A DNA stretch of 64,000 nt from assembly GCF_034347385.1 (NCBI RefSeq), contig NZ_CP133777.1:1302001-1366000 (forward strand). The letters run 5' to 3'. Below are positions 16,613-25,476 of the stretch, in pieces (position 1 is the stretch's first letter; each line of letters opens with the position of its first letter). Under the pieces are notes generated by a model. That model searched no databases, was not told where the DNA came from, and was given only the letters and a program-made list of their open reading frames with translations. The position numbers and the translations under genes were made by a program. Source of the stretch: Actimicrobium sp. CCC2.4 (GTDB lineage Bacteria; Pseudomonadota; Gammaproteobacteria; Burkholderiales; Burkholderiaceae_D).

Positions 16613-17593
16613 ATGAAAAATAAGCACGTTGCCCATCGTTTGCTGTTTGCCGCCTGCTGCGCGCTGGGCCTGTCACCGGCGATTGCGGCCGGTCCTGCCA
16701 CGGTCACGATCACGCCTCTGGGCAGTCATGACGGCGAAGTCTGTGCCGCCGACCGGGCGCTGATTTTTGAAGATCCGGATGGCACGCGCATCCTGTACGA
16801 CGCCGGTCGCACGGTACGCGGCGGCAGCGATCCGCGTCTCGGCAAGATCGACGCCGTCTTGCTGAGCCACGTCCACGGCGACCATCTGGGCGACCGTCAC
16901 CAGCCGTCCGCCAATGCCGGCACCTGCGGCGCACCGGATTTTTCAGTGAAGAGCACGCCGTCGTCGATCACCGAAGACATCGTGCTGGCGCAGAAAGCCA
17001 AGCTGTTTGTCGGTGGGGAAATGGGCAGCTTCTTTTCGCGTCGCATCAAGGCCGCCGGCGGCACGGCTGATCAGGTCAAGGTAGTGCGCTTCGGCGGACA
17101 AAGCCAGCTCGGTGGCGTGCGTATTGCCAGCGTGCCGGCGGCCCACTCGAACGGACTCGATCCTGTCTTCATGGAATCGGGCCATGCCGATGCACTGGCG
17201 GCCAACGGACTGACGGCCTACGTCGGTCCGGCTGGCGGTTACGTGGTGACATTTTCGAACGGGCTGGTGGTGTACCTGTCGGGTGACACCGGCATCATCG
17301 CCGACCAGGACATGGTGGTGCGGCGCTTCTACAAACCGACGCTGGCGGTGCTCAATATTGGCGGCACCTTTTCGACCGGACCGGTCGAAGCGGCCTACGT
17401 GATCAACGATCTGGTCAAGCCGAATGCGGTGATCGCTTCGCATGCCAACGAGGCCACCACGAAAGACGGCAAGCTATTGCCGGGTACCCGCACCATGGAA
17501 TTCAAGTCCGCCGTCAAGGTACCGACCTATCTGCCGGTCAGCGGCAAACCGATGTCGTTCACCGCTGACGGCAAGTGCGTAGCGGGTTGCTAA
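16613..17593 (+). CDS. metallo-beta-lactamase-fold hydrolase, exported
   Basis: The 326-residue protein has a signal peptide (MKNKHVAHRLLFAACCALGLSPAIAAG) and the zinc motif HxHxDH as SHVHGDHLGD, plus AAHSNG, LSGDTGI (bridging Asp) and SHANEA further on. It belongs to the broad UPF0173/L-ascorbate lactonase-like MBL group; the substrate is unknown. It is divergent from the orphan binding protein, and ends directly against the convergent cupin gene. Confidence 0.85.
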   Translation: MKNKHVAHRLLFAACCALGLSPAIAAGPATVTITPLGSHDGEVCAADRALIFEDPDGTRILYDAGRTVRGGSDPRLGKIDAVLLSHVHGDHLGDRHQPSANAGTCGAPDFSVKSTPSSITEDIVLAQKAKLFVGGEMGSFFSRRIKAAGGTADQVKVVRFGGQSQLGGVRIASVPAAHSNGLDPVFMESGHADALAANGLTAYVGPAGGYVVTFSNGLVVYLSGDTGIIADQDMVVRRFYKPTLAVLNIGGTFSTGPVEAAYVINDLVKPNAVIASHANEATTKDGKLLPGTRTMEFKSAVKVPTYLPVSGKPMSFTADGKCVAGC

Positions 17594-18142
17594 TCAGCGG
17601 GCGGCACTGAAGCGGGCTTCGGCATCGCGGAAGGTCGCCCGCACCTGCTCGATATCGTAGGCTTGCTCCTGCAACGTCTCGTGATCCCATTGGCGACGCG
17701 GTTCGTGCGGCTCGAAGAAGTTGCCGGTGTAGACGTGGATCGCGCAGCTCATCCGACCCAGCGGATTGAGCACCGAATGAATGATGTCGCGCCCGAGCGT
17801 GGCGACCTCGCCGGCACCGAGCGATTTGGCGCCGGCCGCCTCGATCGATCCTGGCGTACGACGCCAGAAAATATTGTCTTCGCGGCCTTCGTAGATGCCG
17901 ATCACGGCCGTCATCTGGTGATTGTGCGGCAGCAGGCTCATGCACGGGGCCCAGACAAAATTGATGATGGTCAGTTCCTCCGAGCGGTACAACGGCGTGA
18001 TGCCGGCATGCTGCGGTTCGCCCAGTTCAGCCATCAATGCGGCGCGTTGCGATACTGCTTCGGCAACGACTTCCCGCAAGGCCACCTGGCCGCTGGCTGC
18101 GGCCACTTTGCAGTCTTCGATAAATTGGTCTTTGGCGAACAT
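17594..18142 (-). CDS. cupin-fold protein, cysteine dioxygenase-like
   Basis: The 182-residue protein shows a double-stranded beta-helix metal site: LLPHNHQMTAVIGIYEGREDN (HxH then a Glu) and GRDIIHSVLNP (third His). This resembles the predicted metal-dependent DSBH proteins related to cysteine dioxygenase. The thiol substrate is not established. The stop codon abuts that of the MBL gene (convergent). It follows the alpha/beta hydrolase gene on the same strand by 28 bases, so the two may form an operon. Confidence 0.75.
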   Translation of the reverse strand: MFAKDQFIEDCKVAAASGQVALREVVAEAVSQRAALMAELGEPQHAGITPLYRSEELTIINFVWAPCMSLLPHNHQMTAVIGIYEGREDNIFWRRTPGSIEAAGAKSLGAGEVATLGRDIIHSVLNPLGRMSCAIHVYTGNFFEPHEPRRQWDHETLQEQAYDIEQVRATFRDAEARFSAAR

Positions 18143-18170
18143 GGTGGTGTTCCTTTCAGAATATTCAGGA

Positions 18171-19244
18171 TTATTTCATCGGTTGCGGCGTTTGTTCCAG
18201 CAACGTCGCTAGCGAAGTCTTCCACAGCCTGGCCTGAAACGCCGTGCCATGCCCGGCCGTCAGGTCGCTGCCGGGAATGAGCAGCATCCGGGCGTTTTTG
18301 ATGCGCGGCAGGGCGCTCTCCATGATGCCCAGCTCAGGCGGATTGCGTTCGTCATCGGCCGAGTTGATCGCCAGCAGCGATGCGGTGATGCGTTCGAGTC
18401 CGGCCGACGGATCGTAGTCGGCCGAGGATTCCCATTGATACAGCACGTCGTTGGCATCGGCCGGAAAGGGTGCACCCAGTCGTGCATCGAGCAGCGCATC
18501 GGCTTTGGCACGCGTCGGTGCGGCTTTCTGCAGCGCCTGGCTGCCGCCATTGGTGGCCAATCCGAAAAATACCGAGGCCAATTGCGCACTGCGCGGCTGG
18601 GTCGTGTAATTGCCGTTCATCCAGGCCGGGTCCGTGCGGATCGTGTCGATGATCAGCCGGCGCAGCATCCAGTTGCGTCCCGCCATCGCCGTCGGCAGCG
18701 ACGCCATCGGCACCGCGATATCCATCATCGCCGGATACTTCTGCGCATAAATCCAGGTCTCCATGCCGCCCATCGAATAACCCAGCACCATCCGCAGATG
18801 CGCGACGCCGAGGTGCTCGGTCACCAGCCGGTGCTGTGCATCGACCATGTCTTCGGTACTGTAGCGCGGGAAGCCGGCGCGCAGGCCATCGGAGGGTTTG
18901 CTCGATTTTCCGTGGCCGATCGCGTCCGGCAGGATCACGTAATAGCGGCTCGCATCGAGCGGCTGGCCGGGGCCGAACAGCTCGCCACCGAACTGCGGTG
19001 CGAGCAGGCTGGCCCCGGATTGTGTGGTGCCATGCAGCAGCAGGACCGGGATACCGGTGGGCGCACCGATGGTCCGGTAGTGCAGCTTGAGTTCGGGCAG
19101 CACCACGCCGGAACGGAAACGGAAGTCGCGCAAGGTCCAGTTGCCTTCGGCCGGTGCCGGAAAGTCGGCGGCCAGCAGTGGCAGTGTTGCCAGCGCAAGG
19201 ACTGCACCTAGCAGGATGCGGGCAGGGGTCAGGGAAGATGTCAT
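18171..19244 (-). CDS. alpha/beta-fold hydrolase, homoserine O-acetyltransferase-like, exported
   Basis: The 357-residue protein has a signal peptide (SSLTPARILLGAVLALATLPLLAAD) followed by an alpha/beta hydrolase fold: LLLHGTTQSG, nucleophile elbow GYSMGGMETW, Asp in INSADDERNPPE, and His in LTAGHGTAF. The overall pattern resembles the MetX family, but export to the periplasm argues for an esterase or lipase-like role rather than methionine synthesis. ATG 19244 is used; a TTG 15 bases upstream is possible. Confidence 0.8.
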   Translation of the reverse strand: MTSSLTPARILLGAVLALATLPLLAADFPAPAEGNWTLRDFRFRSGVVLPELKLHYRTIGAPTGIPVLLLHGTTQSGASLLAPQFGGELFGPGQPLDASRYYVILPDAIGHGKSSKPSDGLRAGFPRYSTEDMVDAQHRLVTEHLGVAHLRMVLGYSMGGMETWIYAQKYPAMMDIAVPMASLPTAMAGRNWMLRRLIIDTIRTDPAWMNGNYTTQPRSAQLASVFFGLATNGGSQALQKAAPTRAKADALLDARLGAPFPADANDVLYQWESSADYDPSAGLERITASLLAINSADDERNPPELGIMESALPRIKNARMLLIPGSDLTAGHGTAFQARLWKTSLATLLEQTPQPMK

Positions 19245-19424
19245 GCCGGAGGCTTTCAAAATGGAGCGAGGGGCCAGCGTACTGGTTGGCCCGTACTATG
19301 TCTAGAAAGTAATAAGTTGCGGCGCAGCATGCTGCTGCCGGCGTCGACTTCAATCCGGTTTCCGATCGCCTGCGTAGTTGCAGTGATACTGTGCGTCGTC
19401 AATAGTCAACCCGAGGAGACCACC

Positions 19425-20237
19425 GTGGCCACCGATTCACTGCGCATGCCGGCCATCTTCATCCCGCATGGTGCTGGTCCGTGCTTTTTCATGGACTGGA
19501 ATCCGGCCGATGCCTGGACCCGCATGGCGGATTTCCTGAAGGGCCTGTCGAGCTCGCTGCCGCAGCGTCCGGGCGCCATCGTGCTGGTCTCGGCGCACTG
19601 GCTGGCGCCGGCGTTCAGTGTCACCGGCGCGGCGCGGCCGTCGCTGATTTACGACTATTCCGGCTTTCCGCCGGACACGTACACGCTGACCTATCCGGCA
19701 CCGGGCGAGCCGGCACTGGCGCAGCGCATCGCCACACTGCTGGCGCAGGTGCAGTTGCCGGCACAGGTCGATCCGCTTCGTGGCTTCGACCATGGCGTGT
19801 TCATTCCGCTCAAGCTGGTGTTTCCCGACGCCGACATCCCGGTCGTGCAACTGTCGCTGCGCAGCGACCTCGATCCGCTCGCCCATCTGCAGGCCGGACA
19901 GGCATTGGCGGCGTTGCGTGACGAAGGCGTCCTCATCGTCGGCAGCGGCATGAGTTTTCATAACATGCGTGGCTACGGCGATCCGCGCTTCGGACCGGTC
20001 TCGGACGAGTTCGATCACTGGCTGACAGCGGCAGTCGAAGCCGCACCCGACACGCGCTGGCAAGCGCTGACCGGTTGGGCCCACGCCCCATCGGCGCGCC
20101 AATCGCATCCGCCGCGCGCCGAAGAACACCTGCTGCCGCTGATGGTCGTGGCCGGTGCTGCGCAGGGCGATGCGGGCCGGAAGGTGTTTTCGGATCGGGT
20201 GCTTGAGACTACGCTGTCGGCTTTTCGCTTTGGCTGA
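19425..20237 (+). CDS. class III extradiol ring-cleavage dioxygenase, DODA/YgiD type
   Basis: The 270-residue protein fits the LigB superfamily (4,5-DOPA dioxygenase group): MPAIFIPHGAGPCFFMDW, VLVSAHWLAP, YDYSGFPPDTYTLTYPAPG, GFDHGVFIPLKLVFPDADIPVVQLSL, GSGMSFHNMRGY and EEHLLPLMVVAGAA. The conserved His residues are in HGAG, SAHW, FDHG and SFHN. GTG 19425 is chosen because CCGAGGAGACCACC precedes it and gives the usual family length; an ATG at 19317 would add a poorly conserved stretch. Confidence 0.87.
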   Translation: MATDSLRMPAIFIPHGAGPCFFMDWNPADAWTRMADFLKGLSSSLPQRPGAIVLVSAHWLAPAFSVTGAARPSLIYDYSGFPPDTYTLTYPAPGEPALAQRIATLLAQVQLPAQVDPLRGFDHGVFIPLKLVFPDADIPVVQLSLRSDLDPLAHLQAGQALAALRDEGVLIVGSGMSFHNMRGYGDPRFGPVSDEFDHWLTAAVEAAPDTRWQALTGWAHAPSARQSHPPRAEEHLLPLMVVAGAAQGDAGRKVFSDRVLETTLSAFRFG

Positions 20238-20368
20238 AGCGGAGCGCACTGATCATCAATGCCGACGAAGCAGACGGGCAGCTTGCTGATACGGCAGCAA
20301 TAAAACGCCTGGTCGACTCCCAGGCATGGCACGAAGCTGATCGGGCTTGTTTCGCGAAGCATAGCTGT

Positions 20369-20387
20369 GTATGTTGTATATACATAC
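20369..20387. promoter_or_regulatory. vapBC promoter/operator dyad
   Basis: GTATGT (20369-20374) and ACATAC (20382-20387) form an interrupted palindrome. A possible -35 TTGTTT (20347-20352) lies 17 bases before TATGTT (20370-20375), so the dyad overlaps the -10 region, as expected for autorepression by an AbrB-type antitoxin-toxin complex. AAAAGGAGATTTCCC follows before the vapB start. Confidence 0.6.
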
Positions 20388-20405
20388 GTTAAAAGGAGAT
20401 TTCCC

Positions 20406-20666
20406 ATGTTGACCCGGGTTTTCAAGAGCGGTAATTCGCTGGCGGTGCGCATTCCAAAGGAATTGGGCTTTGTGGATGTGGCGCAGGACATTGACGTCGA
20501 ACGTGTCGGCAACACGCTGGTGTTGCGGCTGGTTACACAAGACACGCTGGCCGATATCGGCGATATTTTTGCGATGTTCAGTCCGGATTTCATGGCCGAC
20601 GGGCGCGAATTCCATGCCGAGCGGGACCGTGCATGGCCGGATACCGCGGTCGACGAGCCGGGGTGA
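20406..20666 (+). CDS. vapB: VapB-type antitoxin (AbrB fold)
   Basis: The 86-residue protein has the AbrB-type DNA-binding start (MLTRVFKSGNSLAVRIPKELGF), ends with a toxin-binding tail (IGDIFAMFSPDFMADGREFHAERDR), and is followed 3 bases later by a PIN-domain toxin gene. It neutralises the toxin and represses the pair. AAAAGGAGA precedes ATG 20406. It is related to the orphan antitoxin at 14358-14603. Confidence 0.92.
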   Translation: MLTRVFKSGNSLAVRIPKELGFVDVAQDIDVERVGNTLVLRLVTQDTLADIGDIFAMFSPDFMADGREFHAERDRAWPDTAVDEPG

Positions 20667-20669
20667 CGC

Positions 20670-21074
20670 ATGCGCTACATGCTCGATACAAATATTTGTA
20701 TTTACCTGATCAAGAATCATCCGCCACGGGTGCTGCAGCGACTGTCGCGCCTGGCGCAAGGTAGTGCAGTCATGTCGGTACTGACCTATGCCGAATTGCG
20801 TGCCGGACTGGAAATGCAGTCACCCAGTCGGACCCACAATGAGCAGGTGCTGGCGTTGTTGATCAGTCGTATTCCGGTGCTGCCGTTTTCGGAGCGTGAT
20901 GCCGGGCAGTTCGGCATCCTGCGTGCCGCCGTGCGTGACCGCAGCCGCGACTGCATGGACCGGCTGATTGCCGCGCACGCCATCAGTGTCGGGCTCACGC
21001 TGGTAACCAATAACGAAGCTGATTTCGCCGGTTACCCCGGCCTCGTTCTGGAAAACTGGGCGGCCGAACCGTGA
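20670..21074 (+). CDS. vapC: VapC-type PIN-domain ribonuclease toxin
   Basis: The 134-residue PIN-domain protein has the acidic residues of the RNase site: Asp in YMLDTNICIYLIK, Glu in LTYAELRAG, Asp in RDCMDRLIAAHA and Asp in NNEADFA. VapC toxins cleave tRNA or rRNA sites to stop growth. The gene follows vapB by 3 bases. All expected acidic positions are present, so it is probably active. Confidence 0.93.
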   Translation: MRYMLDTNICIYLIKNHPPRVLQRLSRLAQGSAVMSVLTYAELRAGLEMQSPSRTHNEQVLALLISRIPVLPFSERDAGQFGILRAAVRDRSRDCMDRLIAAHAISVGLTLVTNNEADFAGYPGLVLENWAAEP

Positions 21075-21115
21075 TCGATCGTGTCACTGTGATCCCGGCT
21101 GCCGGCTAGCTCGCC

Positions 21116-22042
21116 ATGCCCCTCTCCCGCCTAGCCCCGCTGTCCCTGCAATCACCAATACGCATCCAGCTGATCACCATCGGCGACCCGCACAGCATCA
21201 CGCTGGCCGGGCTGGTGCAGCCATTGCGTCTGGCCGGACAGCTGCTCGGTGCCGCTCGCTTGCAACTCACCATCACCGGTCCCGACAGCGTCAGTGCAGC
21301 CGCCGACCTGAGCTTGCTGGTGGCCGATGACGTGCCGGTGGCGCCGGCCAACCTGCGCGAACTGATCGCGACGTGTCGCCAGTCGGCTTGCTGGGGTGCG
21401 GTCGGCACGGCCGTGCTGTGGCTGGTGCGTGCCGGGGCGCTCGATGGCGTGCGTGCCGCGCTGCCCTGGGCGCTGTATCCGGCACTGCTCGGCGACGACG
21501 ACGATGCCGAACGCGCGATCCTGACCCCGCATCTGTACGAATGCGATGGCCCGGTGCTGACCTGCTGCGGTGGCGCGGCCAGCATTGATTTCGCACTGAC
21601 GCTGATCGAGCACATCTGGGGTGCGGCACTGGCCGCGCAATTACGCGAAGCCCTCTGTATCGAGCGCGTGCGCGCGCCGGCCGAGCGTCAGCGGCAGGCG
21701 CTGCAGGCACGCTTCGGCATGCTGCAACCCAAACTGTCCGAAGCCGTCGCGCTGATGGAAGCCAACCTCGAAGAGCCGCTTGGTGCCGACGACATCGCCA
21801 GCCTGGTCGGCCTGTCGCGTCGCCAGCTCGACCGCCTGTTCAAGCAGCATCTGGCTAGCATGCCATCGCGCTATTACCTCGATTTGCGGCTGCAGCAGGC
21901 CCGCCGGCTGCTGCTGGAATCGAACCAGTCGATCGTGCAGGTCGGGCTGTTGTGCGGGTTTTCGTCGGGCTCGCATTTTTCGACCGCGTATGGAACGCTG
22001 TTCGGCATCACGCCGCGCGAGCAGCGGCAGCGGCGGGGGTGA
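21116..22042 (+). CDS. argR: GATase1-like/AraC-family regulator, ArgR type
   Basis: The 308-residue protein has a degenerate DJ-1/GATase1-like sensor domain (~residues 15-190, with CDGPVLTCCGGAASIDFALTLIEHIWG) and a C-terminal AraC HTH pair (PLGADDIASLVGLSRRQLDRLFKQHLASMPSRYYLDLRLQQARRLLLESNQSIVQVGLLCGFSSGSHFSTAYGTLFGITPRE). Pseudomonas ArgR, the arginine-responsive activator of the aru/AST and transport genes, has this architecture, and the gene lies immediately before astC here. The role is therefore inferred from both fold and position. Confidence 0.8.
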   Translation: MPLSRLAPLSLQSPIRIQLITIGDPHSITLAGLVQPLRLAGQLLGAARLQLTITGPDSVSAAADLSLLVADDVPVAPANLRELIATCRQSACWGAVGTAVLWLVRAGALDGVRAALPWALYPALLGDDDDAERAILTPHLYECDGPVLTCCGGAASIDFALTLIEHIWGAALAAQLREALCIERVRAPAERQRQALQARFGMLQPKLSEAVALMEANLEEPLGADDIASLVGLSRRQLDRLFKQHLASMPSRYYLDLRLQQARRLLLESNQSIVQVGLLCGFSSGSHFSTAYGTLFGITPREQRQRRG

Positions 22043-22110
22043 TGTTGCACCGGATGCACTCCGGTGATTTTGTGAAAAACCGCGTCCCATTTTGAAAAGA
22101 CCCCGCCCGC

Positions 22111-22128
22111 TCCAGTGCCTATACTGGA
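22111..22128 (+). promoter_or_regulatory. candidate promoter/operator of the ast operon
   Basis: TCCAGT (22111-22116) and ACTGGA (22123-22128) form a dyad around a possible -10 TATACT (22120-22125), 25 bases before astC. No good -35 lies at standard spacing, as expected for an activated promoter. A separate hairpin (CACCGGA/TCCGGTG, about 22050-22068) ends the regulator gene. Confidence 0.45.
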
Positions 22129-22152
22129 CCCAACTACTTGACGGAGTTGCGC

Positions 22153-23400
22153 ATGAACGATTTGCCACGCACGCTGCATGAGACCACCGTTGCACCGGTG
22201 ACCCGCCAGACTTTCGATGCCGTGATGGTGCCGACTTACGCCCCGACCACGATGGTGCCGGTGCGCGGGCTCGGCCTCGATGTATGGGACCAGACCGGCA
22301 AGCAGTATCTCGATTTCACGGCCGGCATCGCGGTCACCAGCCTCGGTCATGCGCATCCGGCCATCGTCGCGGCGCTGGTGCAGCAAGCCGGCCAGCTCTG
22401 GCATCTCGGCAATGGCTACACCAACGAACCGGTACTGCGGCTGGCGCGGGCACTGACCGAAGCCACTTTTGCCGACCGCGTATTTTTTTGCAACTCCGGT
22501 GCCGAAGCCAATGAAGCCGCCTTCAAGCTGGCCCGCAAATACGCCCACGAAAAATCCGGCCCGCAGCGTTCGCGCATCGTCTCTTGCGTCAATGCATTCC
22601 ACGGTCGTACCTTGTTCACGGTCAGCGTCGGCGGCCAGCCCAAATATACCGAAGGATTCGCGCCGCTACCGGGCGGTATCACGCACATTCCATTCAACGA
22701 TATCGATGCCGCCCGTGCCGCTGCCGGCGATGATGTCTGCGCGTTCGTCGTCGAGCCTGTGCAAGGCGAGGGCGGCGTGATGCCGGCCACCGCAGCCTAT
22801 TTACAAGCGCTGCGTGCGCTCTGCGACGAGACCGGCGCGCTGCTTATTTTCGATGAAGTCCAGTGCGGCGTCGGTCGCACCGGCGCGCTGTATGCGTACA
22901 TGAATTACGGCGTGGTGCCCGACATGCTGACCACCGCCAAGGCCCTCGGCAATGGCTATCCGATAGGCGCGATGCTCACCACCAGCGCGATCGCAGCGCA
23001 CTTCGGACCCGGCGCACATGGCACCACGTACGGCGGCAATCCGCTGGCCTGTGCGGTGGCGCTGGCGGTGCTCGAGACCATCAACACACCGGCATTTCTA
23101 TCCCGCGTCAACGAAGCCGCCGCGCTGTTGCGGCAAACATTGAACACCATCGCGAGCGATTATCCGCAGGTGTTTTCCGGCGTACGCGGCAGCGGCTTGA
23201 TGCTGGGTATGGTGCTGGCCGACGGCTGGCGCGGACGCGCCAAAGAAATCAGCAAGGCCGCCGAGACCGAAGGCCTGATGGTGCTGATTGCCGGCATGGA
23301 CGTACTGCGTTTTCTGCCGGCGCTGACCGTGTCGGATATCCAGATCGCACAGGCCGGTCAGCTGCTGCGGCGCGCGCTCGATCAGCTGGCCGGCGCATGA
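22153..23400 (+). CDS. astC: succinylornithine/acetylornithine transaminase
   Basis: The 415-residue class III aminotransferase shows [61 protein letters not shown] and the PLP lysine in [16 protein letters not shown]. In the AST pathway it converts N2-succinylornithine and 2-oxoglutarate into succinylglutamate semialdehyde and glutamate. It leads an operon with aruF, aruG, astD and astB, which identifies it over biosynthetic ArgD. ATG 22153 follows GACGGAGTTGCGC. Confidence 0.93.
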   Translation: MNDLPRTLHETTVAPVTRQTFDAVMVPTYAPTTMVPVRGLGLDVWDQTGKQYLDFTAGIAVTSLGHAHPAIVAALVQQAGQLWHLGNGYTNEPVLRLARALTEATFADRVFFCNSGAEANEAAFKLARKYAHEKSGPQRSRIVSCVNAFHGRTLFTVSVGGQPKYTEGFAPLPGGITHIPFNDIDAARAAAGDDVCAFVVEPVQGEGGVMPATAAYLQALRALCDETGALLIFDEVQCGVGRTGALYAYMNYGVVPDMLTTAKALGNGYPIGAMLTTSAIAAHFGPGAHGTTYGGNPLACAVALAVLETINTPAFLSRVNEAAALLRQTLNTIASDYPQVFSGVRGSGLMLGMVLADGWRGRAKEISKAAETEGLMVLIAGMDVLRFLPALTVSDIQIAQAGQLLRRALDQLAGA

Positions 23401-24425
23401 CGACCTCAGCGATGCTGGTGCGACCGGCCGCCGAAGCCGACATCGCCGCGCTGGTCACGCTGGCCGCCGGTGCCACCGCCGGCGTGCATACACTGCCCAA
23501 AACCCGCGCTGCGATCGAGCGGTCGGTCGAGCGCTCGATTGCCTCTTTCGCTGCCGATGTTGACATGCCGGCCGACGAGTCCTACACCTTTGTGCTCGAA
23601 GACAGCCGCAGCGGCGCGCTGCTCGGCACGGCTGCACTGGCCGCGACGGCCGGCACCAATGGCACCTTCTTTGCGTTTCGCAACGACGTGATGCAGCAGG
23701 TCTCGCGCGACCTCAACATCAGCCACAGCGTGCATGCACTGACCTTGTGTTCGGGCCTGACCGGACATTCGCAACTCTCCAGTTTTTATGTCGCCAATGC
23801 CGATCCGGCTAGCGCCGCGCTGCTGTCACGCGCACGGCTGATGTTTGCGGCGGTCGCACCGCATCGCTTCGGCGACCGCTTTTTTGCCTCGCTGGCCGGC
23901 GTCACCGACCAGGCCGGCCATTCGCCGTTCTGGGAAGCGCTGGGCCGCAAGTTTTTCCAGATCGATTTTCTGGAGGCCGAACGCCTGATCGACGGTGGCC
24001 GCAACCGCAGCCTGATCATCGAACTGATGCCGCACTATCCGGTCTACGTGCCGCTGCTGCCGGGCGATGCGCAAGCCGCGATGGGCCAGGTGCATGTTGA
24101 GGGCGAACTGCCGCTGCAGATCCTGACCGACGAGGGTTTCGAAGCCGACGAGTTCATCGATATCTTCGATGGCGGCCCTATCCTGCAGGCGCACAAGCAT
24201 GCATTGCGTGCATTCACCGGCTCGCGCCAGCGCCGCGTGATGGGTTCCGGCGGCAGCGCCGAAACCGCGACTTACCTGGTCAGCAATATCCACCAGCAGC
24301 AGTTCCGCGCGGTGCTGTGCGCCGCGCCGGCCATCGATACCTCGGACAGCATTGCGCTGTCGGCCGAGGCGCGACGCAGCTTGCAGGTCGCCCCCGGTGA
24401 CACCGTCCATTGCGTGAAATTATGA
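23397..24425 (+). CDS. aruF: arginine N-succinyltransferase, subunit alpha
   Basis: The 342-residue protein belongs to the AstA/AruFG family ([42 protein letters not shown]-like [77 protein letters not shown]). It works with AruG as a heteromer to transfer succinyl from succinyl-CoA to arginine. ATG 23397 overlaps the astC stop (ATGA), so the two are translationally coupled. Confidence 0.93.
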   Translation: MTTSAMLVRPAAEADIAALVTLAAGATAGVHTLPKTRAAIERSVERSIASFAADVDMPADESYTFVLEDSRSGALLGTAALAATAGTNGTFFAFRNDVMQQVSRDLNISHSVHALTLCSGLTGHSQLSSFYVANADPASAALLSRARLMFAAVAPHRFGDRFFASLAGVTDQAGHSPFWEALGRKFFQIDFLEAERLIDGGRNRSLIIELMPHYPVYVPLLPGDAQAAMGQVHVEGELPLQILTDEGFEADEFIDIFDGGPILQAHKHALRAFTGSRQRRVMGSGGSAETATYLVSNIHQQQFRAVLCAAPAIDTSDSIALSAEARRSLQVAPGDTVHCVKL

Positions 24426-25474
24426 CGACGCCATTACTGCATCCCGGCCACTGCGTGGTGCGCGCCATCCGCGAGCAAGACCTCGATGCCCTGATGACGA
24501 TGGCCAGCCAGGTCGGTGGCGGCATGACCACGCTCAAGCCTGACCTGGCGATGCTGGGCAAGCGCGTCGAGATCGCCTGCGCCTCGTTCGCCGGACAGAT
24601 CGCCGCCGAACAGCGCGATTACCTGTTCGTGATGGAAGACACGCGCGATGGCCGGTTGGTCGGCGTCTGCGCGATCAAGGGCGCGGTCGGCCTCGACGAG
24701 CCGTTCTATAACTACCGGATCGGCACGCTGGTCCATTCCAGCGCCGAGCTCAATATCTTTTCAAGGATGGACACGCTGTATCTGTCCAACGACCTCACCG
24801 GCAGCGCCGAACTGTGTTCGCTATTCCTGCATCCGGATTACCGCACAGGCAGCAACGGCAAGCTGCTGTCGAAGAGCCGCTTCCTGTTCATCGCCCAGTT
24901 CCCGCACCTGTTCCCGGCGCGGCTGATCGCCGAGATGCGCGGTTTCCAGCGCGCCGATGGCACCTCGCCGTTCTGGGATCATCTCGGCCAGCATTTTTTC
25001 CGGATGGACTTCGACCGCGCCGACGACCTCAGCAGCCTCGGCAAAAAATCCTTCATCGCCGAACTGATGCCGCGCCATCCGCTCTACGTGGCCTACCTGC
25101 CGGCGGTGGCGCAGGAAGTCATCGGCATGGTGCATGTCGATACCGCGCCGGCGCGCCGTCTGCTGGAACAGGAAGGCCTGCATTACGAAGGCTATGTCGA
25201 CATCTTCGATGCCGGTCCGGTGCTGCAGGCGCGCATCAGTGAATTGCGTGCGATCCGCGAAAGCACGCTGGCCATCGTCGATGCGACAGAGCCACCCGAC
25301 ACCGACCGCGCCATCCTGGTCGCCAACACGACGATGCACGACTTCCGCGTCATCGCCGCGCAGTCGCTGAACCGGCACGAACACATCGCGCTGTCGGCGC
25401 TGGACCGTCAGTTACTGGCCTGCGAGCCGGGCGATCCAGTGCGCACGATGTCCCTCAATTCGAGCAGAAAGTAA
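24422..25474 (+). CDS. aruG: arginine N-succinyltransferase, subunit beta
   Basis: The 350-residue paralogue of AruF keeps the same landmarks (VRAIREQDLDALMTMASQVGGGMTTLKPD, TAELCSLFLHPDYRTGSNGKLLSKSRFLFIAQF-like stretch, SPFWDHLGQHFFRMDFDRADDLS, ELMPRHPLYVAYLPAVAQEVIGMVHVDT, YVDIFDAGPVLQ). ATG 24422 overlaps the aruF stop (ATGA). The tandem pair points to the two-subunit enzyme of pseudomonads and beta-proteobacteria instead of the single AstA of enterics. Confidence 0.93.
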   Translation: MTTPLLHPGHCVVRAIREQDLDALMTMASQVGGGMTTLKPDLAMLGKRVEIACASFAGQIAAEQRDYLFVMEDTRDGRLVGVCAIKGAVGLDEPFYNYRIGTLVHSSAELNIFSRMDTLYLSNDLTGSAELCSLFLHPDYRTGSNGKLLSKSRFLFIAQFPHLFPARLIAEMRGFQRADGTSPFWDHLGQHFFRMDFDRADDLSSLGKKSFIAELMPRHPLYVAYLPAVAQEVIGMVHVDTAPARRLLEQEGLHYEGYVDIFDAGPVLQARISELRAIRESTLAIVDATEPPDTDRAILVANTTMHDFRVIAAQSLNRHEHIALSALDRQLLACEPGDPVRTMSLNSSRK

Positions 25475-25476
25475 GC

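Noticed and set aside
22863-23396. Upstream extension of aruF inside astC
   Set aside because: The stretch overlaps the conserved astC coding sequence in another frame and is Arg-rich, as shadow frames are in this DNA. aruF starts at the ATGA overlap at 23397.
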